Source: Pseudonocardia sp. HH130630-07 (GTDB taxonomy: Bacteria > Actinomycetota > Actinomycetes > Mycobacteriales > Pseudonocardiaceae). Taken from it: a stretch of DNA of 64,000 bases. Within the stretch, counting starts at the first letter, position 1, and each line of letters begins with the position of its first letter. Under the pieces are notes generated by a model. That model had not been told where the DNA came from, did no database searches, and saw nothing but the letters and a program-made list of their open reading frames with translations. The stretch is taken from the NCBI RefSeq assembly GCF_001698125.1, contig NZ_CP013854.1:3038001-3102000 (forward strand). Direction: 5' to 3'. The translations under genes were made by a program, and so were the position numbers. Shown piece after piece: positions 23,019 through 32,064 of the stretch.

Positions 23019-26000
23019 TCATGCGTGCGGTGGGAGCAGGCCCCGGGAGTGCGCCACCGACACGGCCTCGGTCCGGCTCGACACGCCGAGCTTCGCCATC
23101 GCCCGGGACAGGTGGACGCTCACGGTCTTCTCGCTGATGTAGAGCTGCTCGCCGATCAGCCGGTTCGTCCGCCCGAGCGCGACCTGTCCGAGCACCGTGC
23201 GCTCCCGCGGGGTGAGCGGCGACGCGGGCTCCGGCGCCGACGGGCCCGGGGACCCGGGGACCCCGGCCCGGGTCGTGAGCGCCGCGACGGCCGCGGCCAG
23301 CGGTGCCGCGCCCAGCCGCTCGGCCTCGGCCCCGGCCTCGGTGAGGTCCGCGGACGCGGCCCGGCGCCCGGCGGCCGCCGTCTCGTCGCCGGGGCCGGTA
23401 CGTCGCAGCCGGGCCCGTTCCAGGTGGGCCCCGGCCCGTCGGCACCGCGCCTCGGCGGCCCGGTAGCCGTCGCCGTGCGCGGCGAACCCGTCGACCACGG
23501 CGTCCCACACCGCGGGGTCGGCGTCGCCCGCGGCGCGTGCGGCCTCGGCGTGCGCCCTGGCCAGCCAGGCCCGGCCCTCCGGACCGATCGCCGTCCCGCG
23601 CGGGACGCCGTTGCGGGCGGTGGCGGCGGCCGCGGCGGCGAACCCGCCGGCCGCGCTGCGGTGCTCGTCGGCGGCGCCCCCGGCGGCGCGTGCGGCGTCG
23701 GCGAGATCGGCGTGCGCGCCCGCGCCGAGTGCGCAGAGCGCCAGCTCGCCCATGTGGTGCGGGTACTCCCGACGCAGCAGGGCCAGGGCCGCGTCGACCC
23801 GGCGGTGGGCGAGCGCCGGGTCGCCGCGCCACAGCGCGCACTCGGCGCCGACCACGCCCCGCAGCAGGACCGCCTGGTCGTTCGGTGACGGCTCGGTCTG
23901 CAGCGCGTCGAGCAGGCGCTCCGCCCCGGCGAGATCGCCCCGGCCGACGGTCACCAGCGCCCCCGCGACGGCCAGCAGCCCGGTCACCCGCAGCGACAGC
24001 GCCGGGTCGGCGTCCCCGGCGAGCCGGGCCGCCTCGTCCCACCGGCCGCGCTGGAACGCCACCCGGACCCGGGCGACGCGGAACTCCAGGCCGTAGCCGC
24101 CCCAGGACAGGCCGTACCCGGCGGCCCGGCGGGCGCCGTCGGCGAACTCCGCGGCCGCGGCGTCGAGCAGGCCGTCCTCGATGAAGGAGACCCCGCGGTT
24201 CCAGACCGTCCGCAGCTCCACCACCCGGTTGCCGGACGCGGCGGCCAGCGCGGCGGCGCCGGCCAGGCGCTCCCGCGCGCTCGTCGGGTCGTTCTCCATC
24301 CGGGCGCAGAACGCCAGCGTGACCAGCGCGTCCGCGCACACCGCGTTGAGATCACGGAACTCCGCGGTCCCCGGGCCGGGCGGTGTGCTGTCGTGCACCG
24401 CCCGGGCGGCGGCCAGCGCGGCCCGGGCCTGCTCCCAGGCCGGCTCCGGCCGGTCGGCGCTGAGCAGTGCCCGGGCCAGCACCGCGTGCGACCACGCCAG
24501 ATCCGTGCTCGGCGGCCCCGTGCGCTGCAGGTCCACCGCGTCGGAGACGGCGGCGATCGCGTCGTCGATCCGGAAACCGCCGTCGAGCAGGCGCATCGCG
24601 TAGCGACGGCGGGCGTCGGCCCGGGCCCGCACCCCCTCCCGGAGGTCGGCCACCTGCACGGCACGGGCGCCGAGCGCGGCCCCGCGGTCCGGGTCCCCGG
24701 ATGCGCTCGCCGCCCACGCGGCCTCGCGGGTCAGCACGCTCTCCGCGATCCCGGCGACCCGCTCCGGGTCACCGACGGCCGGCCACAGCTCCAGCGCCCG
24801 CTCGGCGTGCACCAGCATCTCCGCCGGGCCGTGCCGCCGGTCGGCCTCCCGGGCCGCCCGGACCGAGGCGGCCAGTGCCCGCGGCAGGTCGTGCGCGGCC
24901 AGCGCGTGCCGGGCGAGCTCCGCGGCGACACCCGGCTCACCCTCGCGCTCCGCCAGCAGCCCGGCCAGCCTGGCGTGCAGCCGCAGCCGCTCGCCGGGCA
25001 GGAGATCGGCGTGCACGGCCTCGCGGAGCAGGGCGTGCCGGAACGCGAACGCCCCGGCCGCGCCGCGGGCGGGGACGAGCACGTGGTGCGACACGGCCTC
25101 CCGCAGCCCGGCCTCCAGCTCGGCCGGTGGGAGCTCCGCCGCGTCCCGGAGCAGGTCGTGCGGGATCCGGTGCTCGGCGAGCGAGGCCACCCGCAGCACC
25201 GCCCTGGCCGGCGCCGACAGCCGGTCCAGCCGGGTCAGCAGGACGTCGGCCAGGTCGTCGGGCAGTCCGTCGGAGCCCGCGGCGACCATCTCCTCGGCGA
25301 AGAAGGCGTTGCCCTCGCTGCGGGCGGCGATCCGGCGCAGCGTGGCCTCGTCGGCGGGTGCGGCCGGCCCCGGCGATCCGGCGGAACGCCTGCGGACCAG
25401 GTCGAGGGTCTCCGCAGCACTCAGCGGCCCGAGCGTGATCCGGCGCACGGCGGGCAGCCGGACGAGCTCGGCGAGCGCCGCGCGCAGCGGGTGCCGCCGG
25501 TGCAGGTCGTCGGTGCGGTAGGTGCCCAGCACCGCCAGCCGGTGCGACCCGAGCTGGGCCAGCAGGTAGCCCAGCAGCTCCCGGGTGGAGCGGTCGGCCC
25601 AGTGCAGGTCCTCCAGGACGACGAGCAGGGGTACCGCGGCGGCCGCCGTGCGCAGCGCGCCGGCCACCGCCTCGAACACCTGCAGCCGCCCGAACTCCTG
25701 GTCGCCGACCGTGCGCTCGCCGGTGGCCGGCCCCGGGAGCAGGTCGCGCAGCGCGGGACGGGCGGCGGGACGGGCGCCCCCCGGACCGGTCAGCGCCGCG
25801 AGCACCTCGGAGAACGGCAGGTAGGGCAGCGCCGCGTCGCCGGTGTCCAGGCAGCGGCCGGTGAGCACCCGCATCCCGGCGGCGGTGGCCCGGTCGGCGA
25901 CGGCGGAGGCGAGCCGGGACTTGCCGATCCCCGCGTCGCCCGCCACGAGCACGGCGCCGGCCCGCCCGGCCCGGGCCGCGGCGAGATCGGCCTCCAGCGC

Positions 26001-26081
26001 GGTCAGCTCGGCGGCGCGCCCCAGCAGCGGACCGGGACAGGGCGGGGCGCCCGCCCCGTCCTGCTCCAGTTCCACCGACAC
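23019..26081 (-). CDS. Large ATP-binding LuxR (LAL) transcriptional regulator
   Basis: A 1020-residue LAL-type regulator. Near the N terminus is an AAA/STAND ATPase: Walker A GDAGIGKS (about 48-55) and Walker B LLVVLEDLHWAD. A long helical middle of TPR-like repeats follows. At the C terminus is a LuxR helix-turn-helix, LTPRERTVLGQVALGRTNRL then LYISEKTVSVHLSRAMAKLG. Such proteins bind maltotriose-like or other ligands, oligomerise with ATP and activate nearby genes. The GTG at 26081 is chosen because it precedes the conserved LLGRAAELTALEADL; the longer frame upstream is low complexity. Confidence 0.92.
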   Translation of the reverse strand: MSVELEQDGAGAPPCPGPLLGRAAELTALEADLAAARAGRAGAVLVAGDAGIGKSRLASAVADRATAAGMRVLTGRCLDTGDAALPYLPFSEVLAALTGPGGARPAARPALRDLLPGPATGERTVGDQEFGRLQVFEAVAGALRTAAAAVPLLVVLEDLHWADRSTRELLGYLLAQLGSHRLAVLGTYRTDDLHRRHPLRAALAELVRLPAVRRITLGPLSAAETLDLVRRRSAGSPGPAAPADEATLRRIAARSEGNAFFAEEMVAAGSDGLPDDLADVLLTRLDRLSAPARAVLRVASLAEHRIPHDLLRDAAELPPAELEAGLREAVSHHVLVPARGAAGAFAFRHALLREAVHADLLPGERLRLHARLAGLLAEREGEPGVAAELARHALAAHDLPRALAASVRAAREADRRHGPAEMLVHAERALELWPAVGDPERVAGIAESVLTREAAWAASASGDPDRGAALGARAVQVADLREGVRARADARRRYAMRLLDGGFRIDDAIAAVSDAVDLQRTGPPSTDLAWSHAVLARALLSADRPEPAWEQARAALAAARAVHDSTPPGPGTAEFRDLNAVCADALVTLAFCARMENDPTSARERLAGAAALAAASGNRVVELRTVWNRGVSFIEDGLLDAAAAEFADGARRAAGYGLSWGGYGLEFRVARVRVAFQRGRWDEAARLAGDADPALSLRVTGLLAVAGALVTVGRGDLAGAERLLDALQTEPSPNDQAVLLRGVVGAECALWRGDPALAHRRVDAALALLRREYPHHMGELALCALGAGAHADLADAARAAGGAADEHRSAAGGFAAAAAATARNGVPRGTAIGPEGRAWLARAHAEAARAAGDADPAVWDAVVDGFAAHGDGYRAAEARCRRAGAHLERARLRRTGPGDETAAAGRRAASADLTEAGAEAERLGAAPLAAAVAALTTRAGVPGSPGPSAPEPASPLTPRERTVLGQVALGRTNRLIGEQLYISEKTVSVHLSRAMAKLGVSSRTEAVSVAHSRGLLPPHA

Positions 26082-26110
26082 CCGGGCATCGTGGCACGGC
26101 GCACCGACGC

Positions 26111-26293
26111 TCAGCCCCCGGTTTCGGCCCGGCCGACCCGGGTGCCGGTACTCCGGCGCAGCAGCCTGACCCACACCGGGGGCCTGCGGAACGGCCGGGC
26201 CAGCCGGTCCTGTTCCGCCTCCGCGTGCAGCCGGCGCCGCCGGTCCTCGGCGAGCGCCTGCAGGTGGTCCATCGGGATCCGGTTCATCAGCAT
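26111..26293 (-). CDS. Small hypothetical protein, 60 aa
   Basis: A basic short protein (MNRIPMDHLQALAEDRRRRL ... RPPVWVRLLRRS) upstream of the LuxR gene on the same strand. The Arg-rich helix and amphipathic WVRLLRR tail recall short actinobacterial proteins found next to regulators. ATG at 26293 behind GGGACC. Function unknown. Confidence 0.5.
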   Translation of the reverse strand: MLMNRIPMDHLQALAEDRRRRLHAEAEQDRLARPFRRPPVWVRLLRRSTGTRVGRAETGG

Positions 26294-26396
26294 GGTCCCG
26301 ACGCTGTCCCTGAGGCCCCGCCGGGCACATCGGACGGTCACGCACTCCCGGCGGGGACCCGGCGGCGGTGCCGGGCCGCCGGGGTAAGGGATCCCC

Positions 26397-26567
26397 TCAG
26401 GCAGGCGGGGGCAGCAGGCCGCGGCGGTAGGCCGGGACCAGCCGGCGCGGCACCAGGTGCCGCCGTCCGTCCAGGGTGAGCGGCACCAGGTCGGGCGCCT
26501 GGGCCTTCCACTGCGACCGGCGGTGCCGGGTGTTCGCCCGCGACGTCCGCCGCTTCGGTACGGCCAT
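26397..26567 (-). CDS. rpmF: Ribosomal protein L32, cysteine-free paralogue
   Basis: A 56-residue L32 ([20 protein letters not shown] start) that lacks the four zinc Cys of ordinary L32. Cysteine-free copies replace the zinc forms in the ribosome when zinc is scarce. The ATG overlaps the stop of the COG0523 protein gene (TGATG), so the two are co-translated from the Zur-type promoter between 27806 and 27884. Confidence 0.9.
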   Translation of the reverse strand: MAVPKRRTSRANTRHRRSQWKAQAPDLVPLTLDGRRHLVPRRLVPAYRRGLLPPPA

Positions 26568-27805
26568 CAGCTGCCTCCCTCTCGTCCGTCCCCGGTGCCC
26601 GGGTCGGTGTGGGCCGGCTCGGGGTCCGAGCACGGCTCGTCGTGTGCCCAGCCGAACGGGTCGGGCAGGCCGGACCAGGCGTCCTGGCCGGCGGCCACCT
26701 CGGCGTCGGTGAGCAGCGCGCCGCGCAGGGCGGCGTCGATCTCGTCCGGGTCGGCGGCGTGGCAGAGGACCACCAGGTCCTGGGCCCGGTCGCCCCACCG
26801 CGGGTGCCAGGCCAGCGCGGCGAGCGCCTGCCGGTCCGCTCCGGCCGCGTCCCAGGCCTGCGGGCCGGCGCCGTCGAGCCACTCCCCGGCGTGCGCGATC
26901 CGCAGGCCGCCGCCCGCGCTCTCCAGCCACAGCACGGCGTCCGGCCGGGTCGCCAGCCAGACCCGGCCGCGGGCCCGCACCACGCCGTCGAGCAGCGTGT
27001 CGATCGCGTCGTGCAACCGGTCCGGGTGGAACGGGCGCCGCTGGGAGAACACCAGGGTGCGCACCCCGGCGTCGGCGTCCAGCGACGGTGCGCCGCGCAG
27101 CAGCGGTTCGTGCACCCCGCCGGGGACCCCGCGGCGCGCACCGGGGGCGAGCCGCGTGCAGAACACCCGCTCGTCGGCGTCGTCGACGTCCAGCCGCGGG
27201 GCGGTGGGGGCCAGCCGGTCTAGGACGGCGACGGTCGGGTCCGGCCGGGGCCCGGCCGGCCGGGTGGTGACGAGCACGTCGGCGAACTCGACCTGCCCGA
27301 CCGCGAGCTGGGCGATCGTCCGCTCGTCGTCGGGCAGCGTCGTCAGGCCCCGCTCGGGCAGCGTCACGTCGCCGGTGGCGTCGTCGAGCCAGGTCTGCGG
27401 GTCGAGCACGGTCACCACCCCGCGCAGGTCCACGAGATCGGTCGCCGGGCACGGGGCGCGGCCCCGGCCGGGGTCGACGAGCACCGCCCCGAGCGCCCAG
27501 CAGACCGGCTCGGGCTCCAGGCACGGATCCAGGTGCAGCACGACGCGGGGCACGGCGCCGGCGAGCGCGGCCAGCGTCGGCAGGACGTCCGCGCGGATCG
27601 TGCAGCTCACGCACCCGTGGTCGAGCTCCAGTACGGAGTGCTCGTCGCGGCCACCGTCGCGCAGCCTGCGGTGCACCAGCCCCCGGCCGAGATCGCGCAG
27701 GTCGTGGTGCAGCACGACGACGTCCGGGTCGAGCTGCCGCATCCGCGCGATCGCGCGCTCCGTCCCGTCGCGCTCGGTCCCGCACAGGACCACCAGCTCG
27801 GTCAT
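26567..27805 (-). CDS. COG0523 (CobW/YciC/Mrf-like) protein with degenerate P-loop
   Basis: A 412-residue G3E/CobW-family protein. The usual Walker A GxxGxGKTT is missing; the N terminus reads [18 protein letters not shown], so GTP binding is doubtful. The metal motif is GCVSCTIR, with CxxC instead of CxCC. The C-terminal CobW_C half ([20 protein letters not shown]) is intact. In mycobacteria a related Zur-controlled P47K protein, Mrf, in the cysteine-free ribosomal operon recruits the hibernation factor Mpy; this gene sits in the same context, so an Mrf-like role is the leading guess. Confidence 0.8.
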   Translation of the reverse strand: MTELVVLCGTERDGTERAIARMRQLDPDVVVLHHDLRDLGRGLVHRRLRDGGRDEHSVLELDHGCVSCTIRADVLPTLAALAGAVPRVVLHLDPCLEPEPVCWALGAVLVDPGRGRAPCPATDLVDLRGVVTVLDPQTWLDDATGDVTLPERGLTTLPDDERTIAQLAVGQVEFADVLVTTRPAGPRPDPTVAVLDRLAPTAPRLDVDDADERVFCTRLAPGARRGVPGGVHEPLLRGAPSLDADAGVRTLVFSQRRPFHPDRLHDAIDTLLDGVVRARGRVWLATRPDAVLWLESAGGGLRIAHAGEWLDGAGPQAWDAAGADRQALAALAWHPRWGDRAQDLVVLCHAADPDEIDAALRGALLTDAEVAAGQDAWSGLPDPFGWAHDEPCSDPEPAHTDPGTGDGREGGS

Positions 27806-27850
27806 GTCTTCCTCCCGGGGTCGGGCGGTCACGGTCGGGTGTAGAGTAAA

Positions 27851-27865
27851 CGAAAATGATTCTCA
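27851..27865. promoter_or_regulatory. Zur-box-like operator in divergent promoter
   Basis: CGAAAATGATTCTCA matches the actinobacterial Zur consensus TGAAAATGATTTTCA at 13 of 15 positions and keeps its dyad symmetry. It lies between divergent cysteine-free ribosomal genes, exactly where Zur represses in mycobacteria and streptomycetes. Zur with zinc would shut both arms; zinc loss would open them. Confidence 0.85.
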
Positions 27866-27884
27866 TGTTGAGAGGAGGGTTCCG

Positions 27885-28052
27885 ATGGCGAAGACGACCG
27901 ACGTCCGGCCGATCGTGAAGCTGCGCTCGACCGCGGGCACCGGCACGACCTACGTCACGCGGAAGAACCGGCGCAACGACCCGGACCGGCTGGTGCTGCG
28001 CAAGTACGACCCGCGGATCCGGGCACACGTCGAGTTCAAGGAGGAGCGCTGA
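27885..28052 (+). CDS. rpmG: Ribosomal protein L33, cysteine-free paralogue
   Basis: A 55-residue L33 ([20 protein letters not shown]) with no Cys, in contrast to the zinc-ribbon L33 at 29192. ATG behind AGGAGGG. First gene of the rightward zinc-starvation set; its stop overlaps the start of S18 (TGATG). Confidence 0.93.
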   Translation: MAKTTDVRPIVKLRSTAGTGTTYVTRKNRRNDPDRLVLRKYDPRIRAHVEFKEER

Positions 28053-28294
28053 TGAGGTCCAGGGACAAGCCGCTGCGGACGACGCGGCGCAAGCCGAACC
28101 CGCTGCACGCCCGCGGGATCGAGCACGTGGACTGGAAGGACGCCGCGCTGCTGCGCACGTTCGTCTCCGACCGCGGCAAGATCCGCGCGCGCCGGGTGAC
28201 CGGCCTGACCGGTCAGCAGCAGCGCCAGGTGGCGGTGGCCATCCGCAACGCCCGCGAGATGGCACTGCTGCCCTACCCGCACGCGGGGCGGTGA
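28052..28294 (+). CDS. rpsR: Ribosomal protein S18 paralogue
   Basis: An 80-residue S18 ([20 protein letters not shown] ... [20 protein letters not shown]) with no Cys. It is the small-subunit protein next to S6 on the platform. Paralogue of the housekeeping S18, in the Zur-type cluster and translationally coupled to L33. Confidence 0.93.
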   Translation: MRSRDKPLRTTRRKPNPLHARGIEHVDWKDAALLRTFVSDRGKIRARRVTGLTGQQQRQVAVAIRNAREMALLPYPHAGR

Positions 28295-28297
28295 GCG

Positions 28298-28534
28298 ATG
28301 TCGCGTCGATGTGACCTCACCGGCCGCGAGCCCTCGTTCGGGAAGTCGGTGTCCCACTCGCACCGCCGGACCAGCCGGCGCTGGGACCCGAACGTGCAGC
28401 GCCGGCGCTACTGGTTCGCCGAGGAGGGCCGCTGGGTGCGGCTGACGCTCTCGGCCAAGGGGATCAAGACGGTGGACCGGATCGGCGTGCCCGCCGCGGT
28501 CGCCCGGATCCGGGCGAACGGGGTGCGGATCTGA
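28298..28534 (+). CDS. rpmB: Ribosomal protein L28, single-Cys paralogue
   Basis: A 78-residue L28 starting [20 protein letters not shown]. The zinc-type protein has CxxC here; this copy keeps only the first Cys (C5) and has Thr at the second, so it cannot form the zinc site. Its stop overlaps the S14 start. Confidence 0.93.
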   Translation: MSRRCDLTGREPSFGKSVSHSHRRTSRRWDPNVQRRRYWFAEEGRWVRLTLSAKGIKTVDRIGVPAAVARIRANGVRI

Positions 28535-28839
28535 TGGCCACCACCGGACAGATCGCCAAGAACGAGCGGCGCAAGCGGATCGTCGCGCGCCACGCCGAGC
28601 GACGTGCCGAGCTCAAGGCGCTCATCGCCCGGCCGTCGACGCCGGCGGCCGAACGCGACGCCGCGGTGGCCGAGCTGCGCCGCCAGCCCCGCGACGCCAG
28701 TGCCACCCGGGTCCGCAACCGTGACTCGGTCGACGGGCGCCCGCGCGGGCACCTGCGCAAGTTCGGGGTGTCCCGGGTGCGGCTGCGCGGGCTGGCCCAC
28801 GAGGGAGCGCTCCCCGGCGTCCGCAAGTCGAGCTGGTGA
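28534..28839 (+). CDS. rpsN: Ribosomal protein S14, cysteine-free paralogue
   Basis: A 101-residue long-form S14 ([20 protein letters not shown] ... [20 protein letters not shown]) without the CxxC-CxxC zinc ribbon of the short form. Long cysteine-free S14 substitutes for the zinc type under zinc limitation. Last gene of the rightward cluster, before a strong hairpin. Confidence 0.93.
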   Translation: MATTGQIAKNERRKRIVARHAERRAELKALIARPSTPAAERDAAVAELRRQPRDASATRVRNRDSVDGRPRGHLRKFGVSRVRLRGLAHEGALPGVRKSSW

Positions 28840-28869
28840 CACGTCCCCCGAACGGGGCGTGACCTGCGC

Positions 28870-28918
28870 ACACGCCGGTTCCGGGCCCCCCGGCCACGGG
28901 GCCCGGGACCGGCGTGTA
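28870..28918 (+). terminator. Terminator of the zinc-starvation ribosomal cluster
   Basis: A near-perfect 20-bp stem (ACACGCCGGTTCCGGGCCCC pairing with a complement that has one mismatch) and a short T-rich tail. It isolates the cluster from the tRNA genes that follow. Confidence 0.85.
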
Positions 28919-28963
28919 ATCTTCTTCAGGTCGGTGAACGGAGCGACTCCCGGATCCGCTGCC

Positions 28964-29036
28964 GCCCCCTTAGCTCAGTCGGCAGAGCGTCTCCATGGTA
29001 AGGAGAAGGTCTACGGTTCGATTCCGTAAGGGGGCT
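28964..29036 (+). tRNA. tRNA-Thr (anticodon GGT)
   Basis: The acceptor GCCCCCT pairs with AGGGGGC, discriminator T at 29036. Anticodon loop ATGGTAA inside TCTCC/GGAGA gives GGT. T-arm GGTTCGATTCC. First of a tRNA-Thr/tRNA-Met pair, as in mycobacteria. Confidence 0.95.
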
Positions 29037-29073
29037 CGTAGGGGCTTCGCCGTGATCGGCGGAGCCCCTTCAT

Positions 29074-29149
29074 GACGGTGTAGCTCAGTCGGTAGAGCAA
29101 GCGGCTCATAATCGCTGTGTCGCCGGTTCAAGTCCGGCCATCGTCACCA
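29074..29149 (+). tRNA. tRNA-Met (anticodon CAT)
   Basis: Acceptor GACGGTG pairs with CATCGTC with one G-T pair. Anticodon loop CTCATAA gives CAT, with discriminator A and an encoded CCA at 29147-29149. Elongator type: the initiator features (three G-C pairs in the anticodon stem, mismatch at 1-72) are absent. Confidence 0.95.
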
Positions 29150-29191
29150 CTCTGGCGCACGACATGGAACACCTGCTGGGAGGCACCCGCG

Positions 29192-29359
29192 ATGGCCAAG
29201 GCCACGGACGTACGGCCGAAGATCACTCTGGCCTGCGAGGAGTGCAAGAACCGCAACTACATCACCAAGAAGAACCGGCGTAACGACCCGGACCGGCTCG
29301 AGATCAAGAAGTTCTGCCGGAACTGCGGCGTGCACCGCGCCCACCGCGAGACCCGCTGA
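29192..29359 (+). CDS. rpmG: Ribosomal protein L33, zinc-ribbon form
   Basis: A 55-residue L33 with the two zinc pairs CEEC and CRNC ([10 protein letters not shown] ... [11 protein letters not shown]). This is the housekeeping form, only 1.3 kb from the cysteine-free copy. ATG at 29192 behind GGGAGG. It leads the had operon, as in M. tuberculosis. Confidence 0.95.
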   Translation: MAKATDVRPKITLACEECKNRNYITKKNRRNDPDRLEIKKFCRNCGVHRAHRETR

Positions 29360-29392
29360 GCGCAGCTTGCGTAGCGAGAATCGGTCCTGAGG

Positions 29393-29842
29393 GTGGTCGA
29401 CCAGTCCTGGGTCGGGCACTCGCTCGATCCGGTCGGGCCGTACCAGGTCGGTCGGGAGAAGATCCGCGAGTTCGCCGTCGCCATCGGTGACGGCGATCCG
29501 CTGTTCCACGAGGTCGGTGCCGCACGAGCCGCGGGGCACCCCGATCTCGTCGCCCCGCCGACCTTCCCGGTGTGCTTCACGATGCCGGTGATCGAGTCCT
29601 TCCTGAAGGACCCGGCGCTCGGCTGGGACTACACCCGGATGGTCCACGGCGACCAGCGCATCGCCTACCACCGTCCGATCCGGGCCGGTGACGAGCTGGT
29701 CACCGTGCTGCACGTCGACGAGCTGCGCACCCGGGCCGGCAACCACATGCTGACGCTGCGGTGCGAGGTGTCCGACACCGGCGGCGAGCCGGTCGCCACC
29801 ACGCACGCGCTGCTCGTCAGCCCGGCGGGGGAGTCCGGGTGA
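29393..29842 (+). CDS. hadA: Beta-hydroxyacyl-ACP dehydratase subunit HadA-like (MaoC N-terminal)
   Basis: A 149-residue hot-dog protein (FAS1_DH region): REKIREFAVAIGDGDPLFHE and FTMPVIESFLKDPALGWDYTRMVHGDQ are typical of HadA, the substrate-binding subunit of the FAS-II dehydratase. It forms a heterodimer with HadB, whose start overlaps its stop (GTGA). In mycobacteria the complex works in mycolic-acid elongation; here the same order rpmG-hadA-hadB-trpT-secE holds. GTG start. Confidence 0.9.
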   Translation: MVDQSWVGHSLDPVGPYQVGREKIREFAVAIGDGDPLFHEVGAARAAGHPDLVAPPTFPVCFTMPVIESFLKDPALGWDYTRMVHGDQRIAYHRPIRAGDELVTVLHVDELRTRAGNHMLTLRCEVSDTGGEPVATTHALLVSPAGESG

Positions 29843-30267
29843 CCGCGGGATCCGTGCAGGCGGGCGATCGGCTGCCGCCACTGGAGGTCCGGCTCACCCG
29901 GGCCGACCTGGTCCGCTACGCGGGCGCCTCGGGTGATCTCAACCCGATCCACTGGAGCGACCGGGTCGCCGGTGCCGCCGGGCTGCCCGGGGTCATCGCG
30001 CACGGGATGCTGTCGATGGCGCTGGCCGGCCGGGTCCTCACGGCCTGGACCGGGGACCCCGCGGCGGTGCTGAGCTACGGCACCCGGTTCACCCGGCCCG
30101 TCGTCGTCCCGGACGACGACGAGGGGGCCACCGTGGAGCTGTCCGGCACCGTGGCCGAGGTCCGGGAGTCCGAGGGCCGCCGGGTCGCCGTCGTCGATCT
30201 CAAGGCGGTCTTCGACGGGCGGACGGTGCTCGGCCGGGCGCGTGCCGAGGTGGCACTGCCGGCCTGA
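29839..30267 (+). CDS. hadB: Beta-hydroxyacyl-ACP dehydratase subunit HadB-like
   Basis: A 142-residue MaoC-type hot-dog protein with the catalytic hydratase-2 motif: ASGDLNPIHW (Asp and His) followed by LPGVIAHGMLSMA. It is the catalytic partner of HadA. The third mycobacterial subunit HadC is absent from the operon; tRNA-Trp follows. GTG start overlaps the hadA stop. Confidence 0.92.
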   Translation: MTAGSVQAGDRLPPLEVRLTRADLVRYAGASGDLNPIHWSDRVAGAAGLPGVIAHGMLSMALAGRVLTAWTGDPAAVLSYGTRFTRPVVVPDDDEGATVELSGTVAEVRESEGRRVAVVDLKAVFDGRTVLGRARAEVALPA

Positions 30268-30377
30268 TCGACCCCGGTGTGCGAACCCGCTGGAGCGGAT
30301 GCGTATGCTGGGATCAGCCGGGCGCACCGGATGATCGGTGTGCCCGTCCCGCTGCCCTCAGGGGTGGTTCGGGGCAG

Positions 30378-30453
<76 letters not shown>

Positions 30454-30579
30454 CGACGCCGCAGGCCATCGGGATGTCCGGTGGCGCGGCCGACGGCACG
30501 GACGGCGAAGCAGAGCAGGTCCTCCCCGAGTGGGGGACGTGATCGAGAGCGGGCAGGGCGTCCGCAGCCAGGAGGGCGC

Positions 30580-30936
30580 GTGAGCGACGAGCACGAGTCG
30601 GAGCGTTCCGGGCGGGAGCGCCCGAGCAACGCAGCCGACCGTCGCGGGCGGCGAGCGGCGCGGTCCGGCTCCGGCGGCACCCCGGCCAAGGGCCGCGCGA
30701 CCCCGACGCGCGCCGGTGCGATGGCGACGAAGGAGAAGAAGCCCTCCCCGTTCGCCCGCGTCGCCCGGTTCCTGCGCGAGGTCGTCGCCGAGCTCCGCAA
30801 GGTCATCTGGCCGAACCGCTCCCAGATGGTGAAGTACACCATCGCCGTTCTCGTCTTCGTGACGTTCATGGTGACACTGGTGTTCCTGCTCGACTCGGCC
30901 TTCGCCGAGGGCGTCGCCCTGCTGTTCGGCAACTGA
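30580..30936 (+). CDS. secE: Preprotein translocase subunit SecE
   Basis: A 118-residue protein: a charged, Ser/Arg/Gly-rich extension of about 57 residues, the conserved [20 protein letters not shown] amphipathic helix, then one transmembrane helix ([19 protein letters not shown]). It clamps SecY in the plasma membrane. GTG behind GGAGGGCGC. Followed closely by nusG. Confidence 0.95.
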   Translation: MSDEHESERSGRERPSNAADRRGRRAARSGSGGTPAKGRATPTRAGAMATKEKKPSPFARVARFLREVVAELRKVIWPNRSQMVKYTIAVLVFVTFMVTLVFLLDSAFAEGVALLFGN

Positions 30937-31004
30937 CGCGCGCCGACGACCGACCGACCGGCGACCCACAGCGACCCGGACAGCAACAAGGAAGCGAGAC
31001 GGAC

Positions 31005-31994
31005 GTGACCTCCGACAGCAACGCGTACGACGAGAAGGCCGACGAGGCCGCGATCGACGCCGTCGCCGAGCACGCGGCCGACGAGACGCTGCCCGAGCAG
31101 TCCGTGCAGGACGCCGACGTCGAGGCCGCCCACGGTGAGGACGCCGTGTCCGGTGACTACACCGACGCCGAGGACGACTCGACCCCCGGCGCGGCCGCGG
31201 AGTCGATCGACGCCGAGAACGCGGACTCCGACGAGGACCCGGCCGACGCAGGCGACACGGTCGGCGCGGCGGACTCCGACGACGACCGGACCGGCGCGGA
31301 CGCCGCCGACGGGACCACGGACGACGCGTCCGGGGAGCCCGGGGCCGACGACGAGCCCGCCGAGGACGTGGACCCGGAGGAGGAGCTGCGCGCCGCGCTG
31401 CGCCGCGCCCCCGGTGACTGGTACGTCATCCACTCCTACGCCGGGTACGAGAACAAGGTGAAGTCCAACCTCGAGACCCGCGCGCAGACGCTGGACGTCG
31501 AGGACTACATCTTCCAGGTCGAGGTGCCCACCGAGGAGGTCACCGAGATCAAGAACGGGCAGCGCAAGAAGGTCCAGCGCAAGGTGCTGCCCGGCTACAT
31601 CCTGGTCCGGATGGAGCTGAACGACCAGTCCTGGGGCGCGGTGCGCAACACCCCGGGCGTCACCGGTTTCGTCGGTGCCACGTCCAAGCCGTCGCCGCTG
31701 ACGATCAACGAGGTCGTGAAGTTCCTGCTGCCCAAGACCGAGGCCCCGAAGAAGGAGGCCGAGGGCGGCAAGGCCGCGACGACCGGCGGCTCGGCGAGCT
31801 CCGGCGGCGCCCCCACCATCGAGGTCGACTTCGAGGTCGGCGAGTCGGTGACCGTCATGGACGGCCCGTTCGCGACGCTCCCCGCGAGCATCTCCGAGGT
31901 CAACATCGATGCCCAGAAGCTCAAGGTGCTGGTCTCGATCTTCGGCCGGGAGACCCCGGTCGAGCTCGGGTTCAACCAGGTCTCCAAGATCTGA
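31005..31994 (+). CDS. nusG: Transcription antitermination factor NusG, acidic N-terminal extension
   Basis: A 329-residue NusG, much longer than the usual 180. Residues 1 to about 135 are an Asp/Glu/Ala-rich, disordered tract. The NGN domain begins at [20 protein letters not shown] and continues to [21 protein letters not shown] Lys/Gly linker and the KOW domain ([20 protein letters not shown]) complete it. It binds RNA polymerase and couples it with ribosomes. GTG start at 31005. Long acidic extensions occur in many actinobacterial NusG proteins. Confidence 0.96.
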   Translation: MTSDSNAYDEKADEAAIDAVAEHAADETLPEQSVQDADVEAAHGEDAVSGDYTDAEDDSTPGAAAESIDAENADSDEDPADAGDTVGAADSDDDRTGADAADGTTDDASGEPGADDEPAEDVDPEEELRAALRRAPGDWYVIHSYAGYENKVKSNLETRAQTLDVEDYIFQVEVPTEEVTEIKNGQRKKVQRKVLPGYILVRMELNDQSWGAVRNTPGVTGFVGATSKPSPLTINEVVKFLLPKTEAPKKEAEGGKAATTGGSASSGGAPTIEVDFEVGESVTVMDGPFATLPASISEVNIDAQKLKVLVSIFGRETPVELGFNQVSKI

Positions 31995-32064
31995 CGCACC
32001 CGTGAGGAACGTCCGCGGCATGGCAGGGCCGCGCGTCGTGTACATCGATCACTGAGGAACGGAC

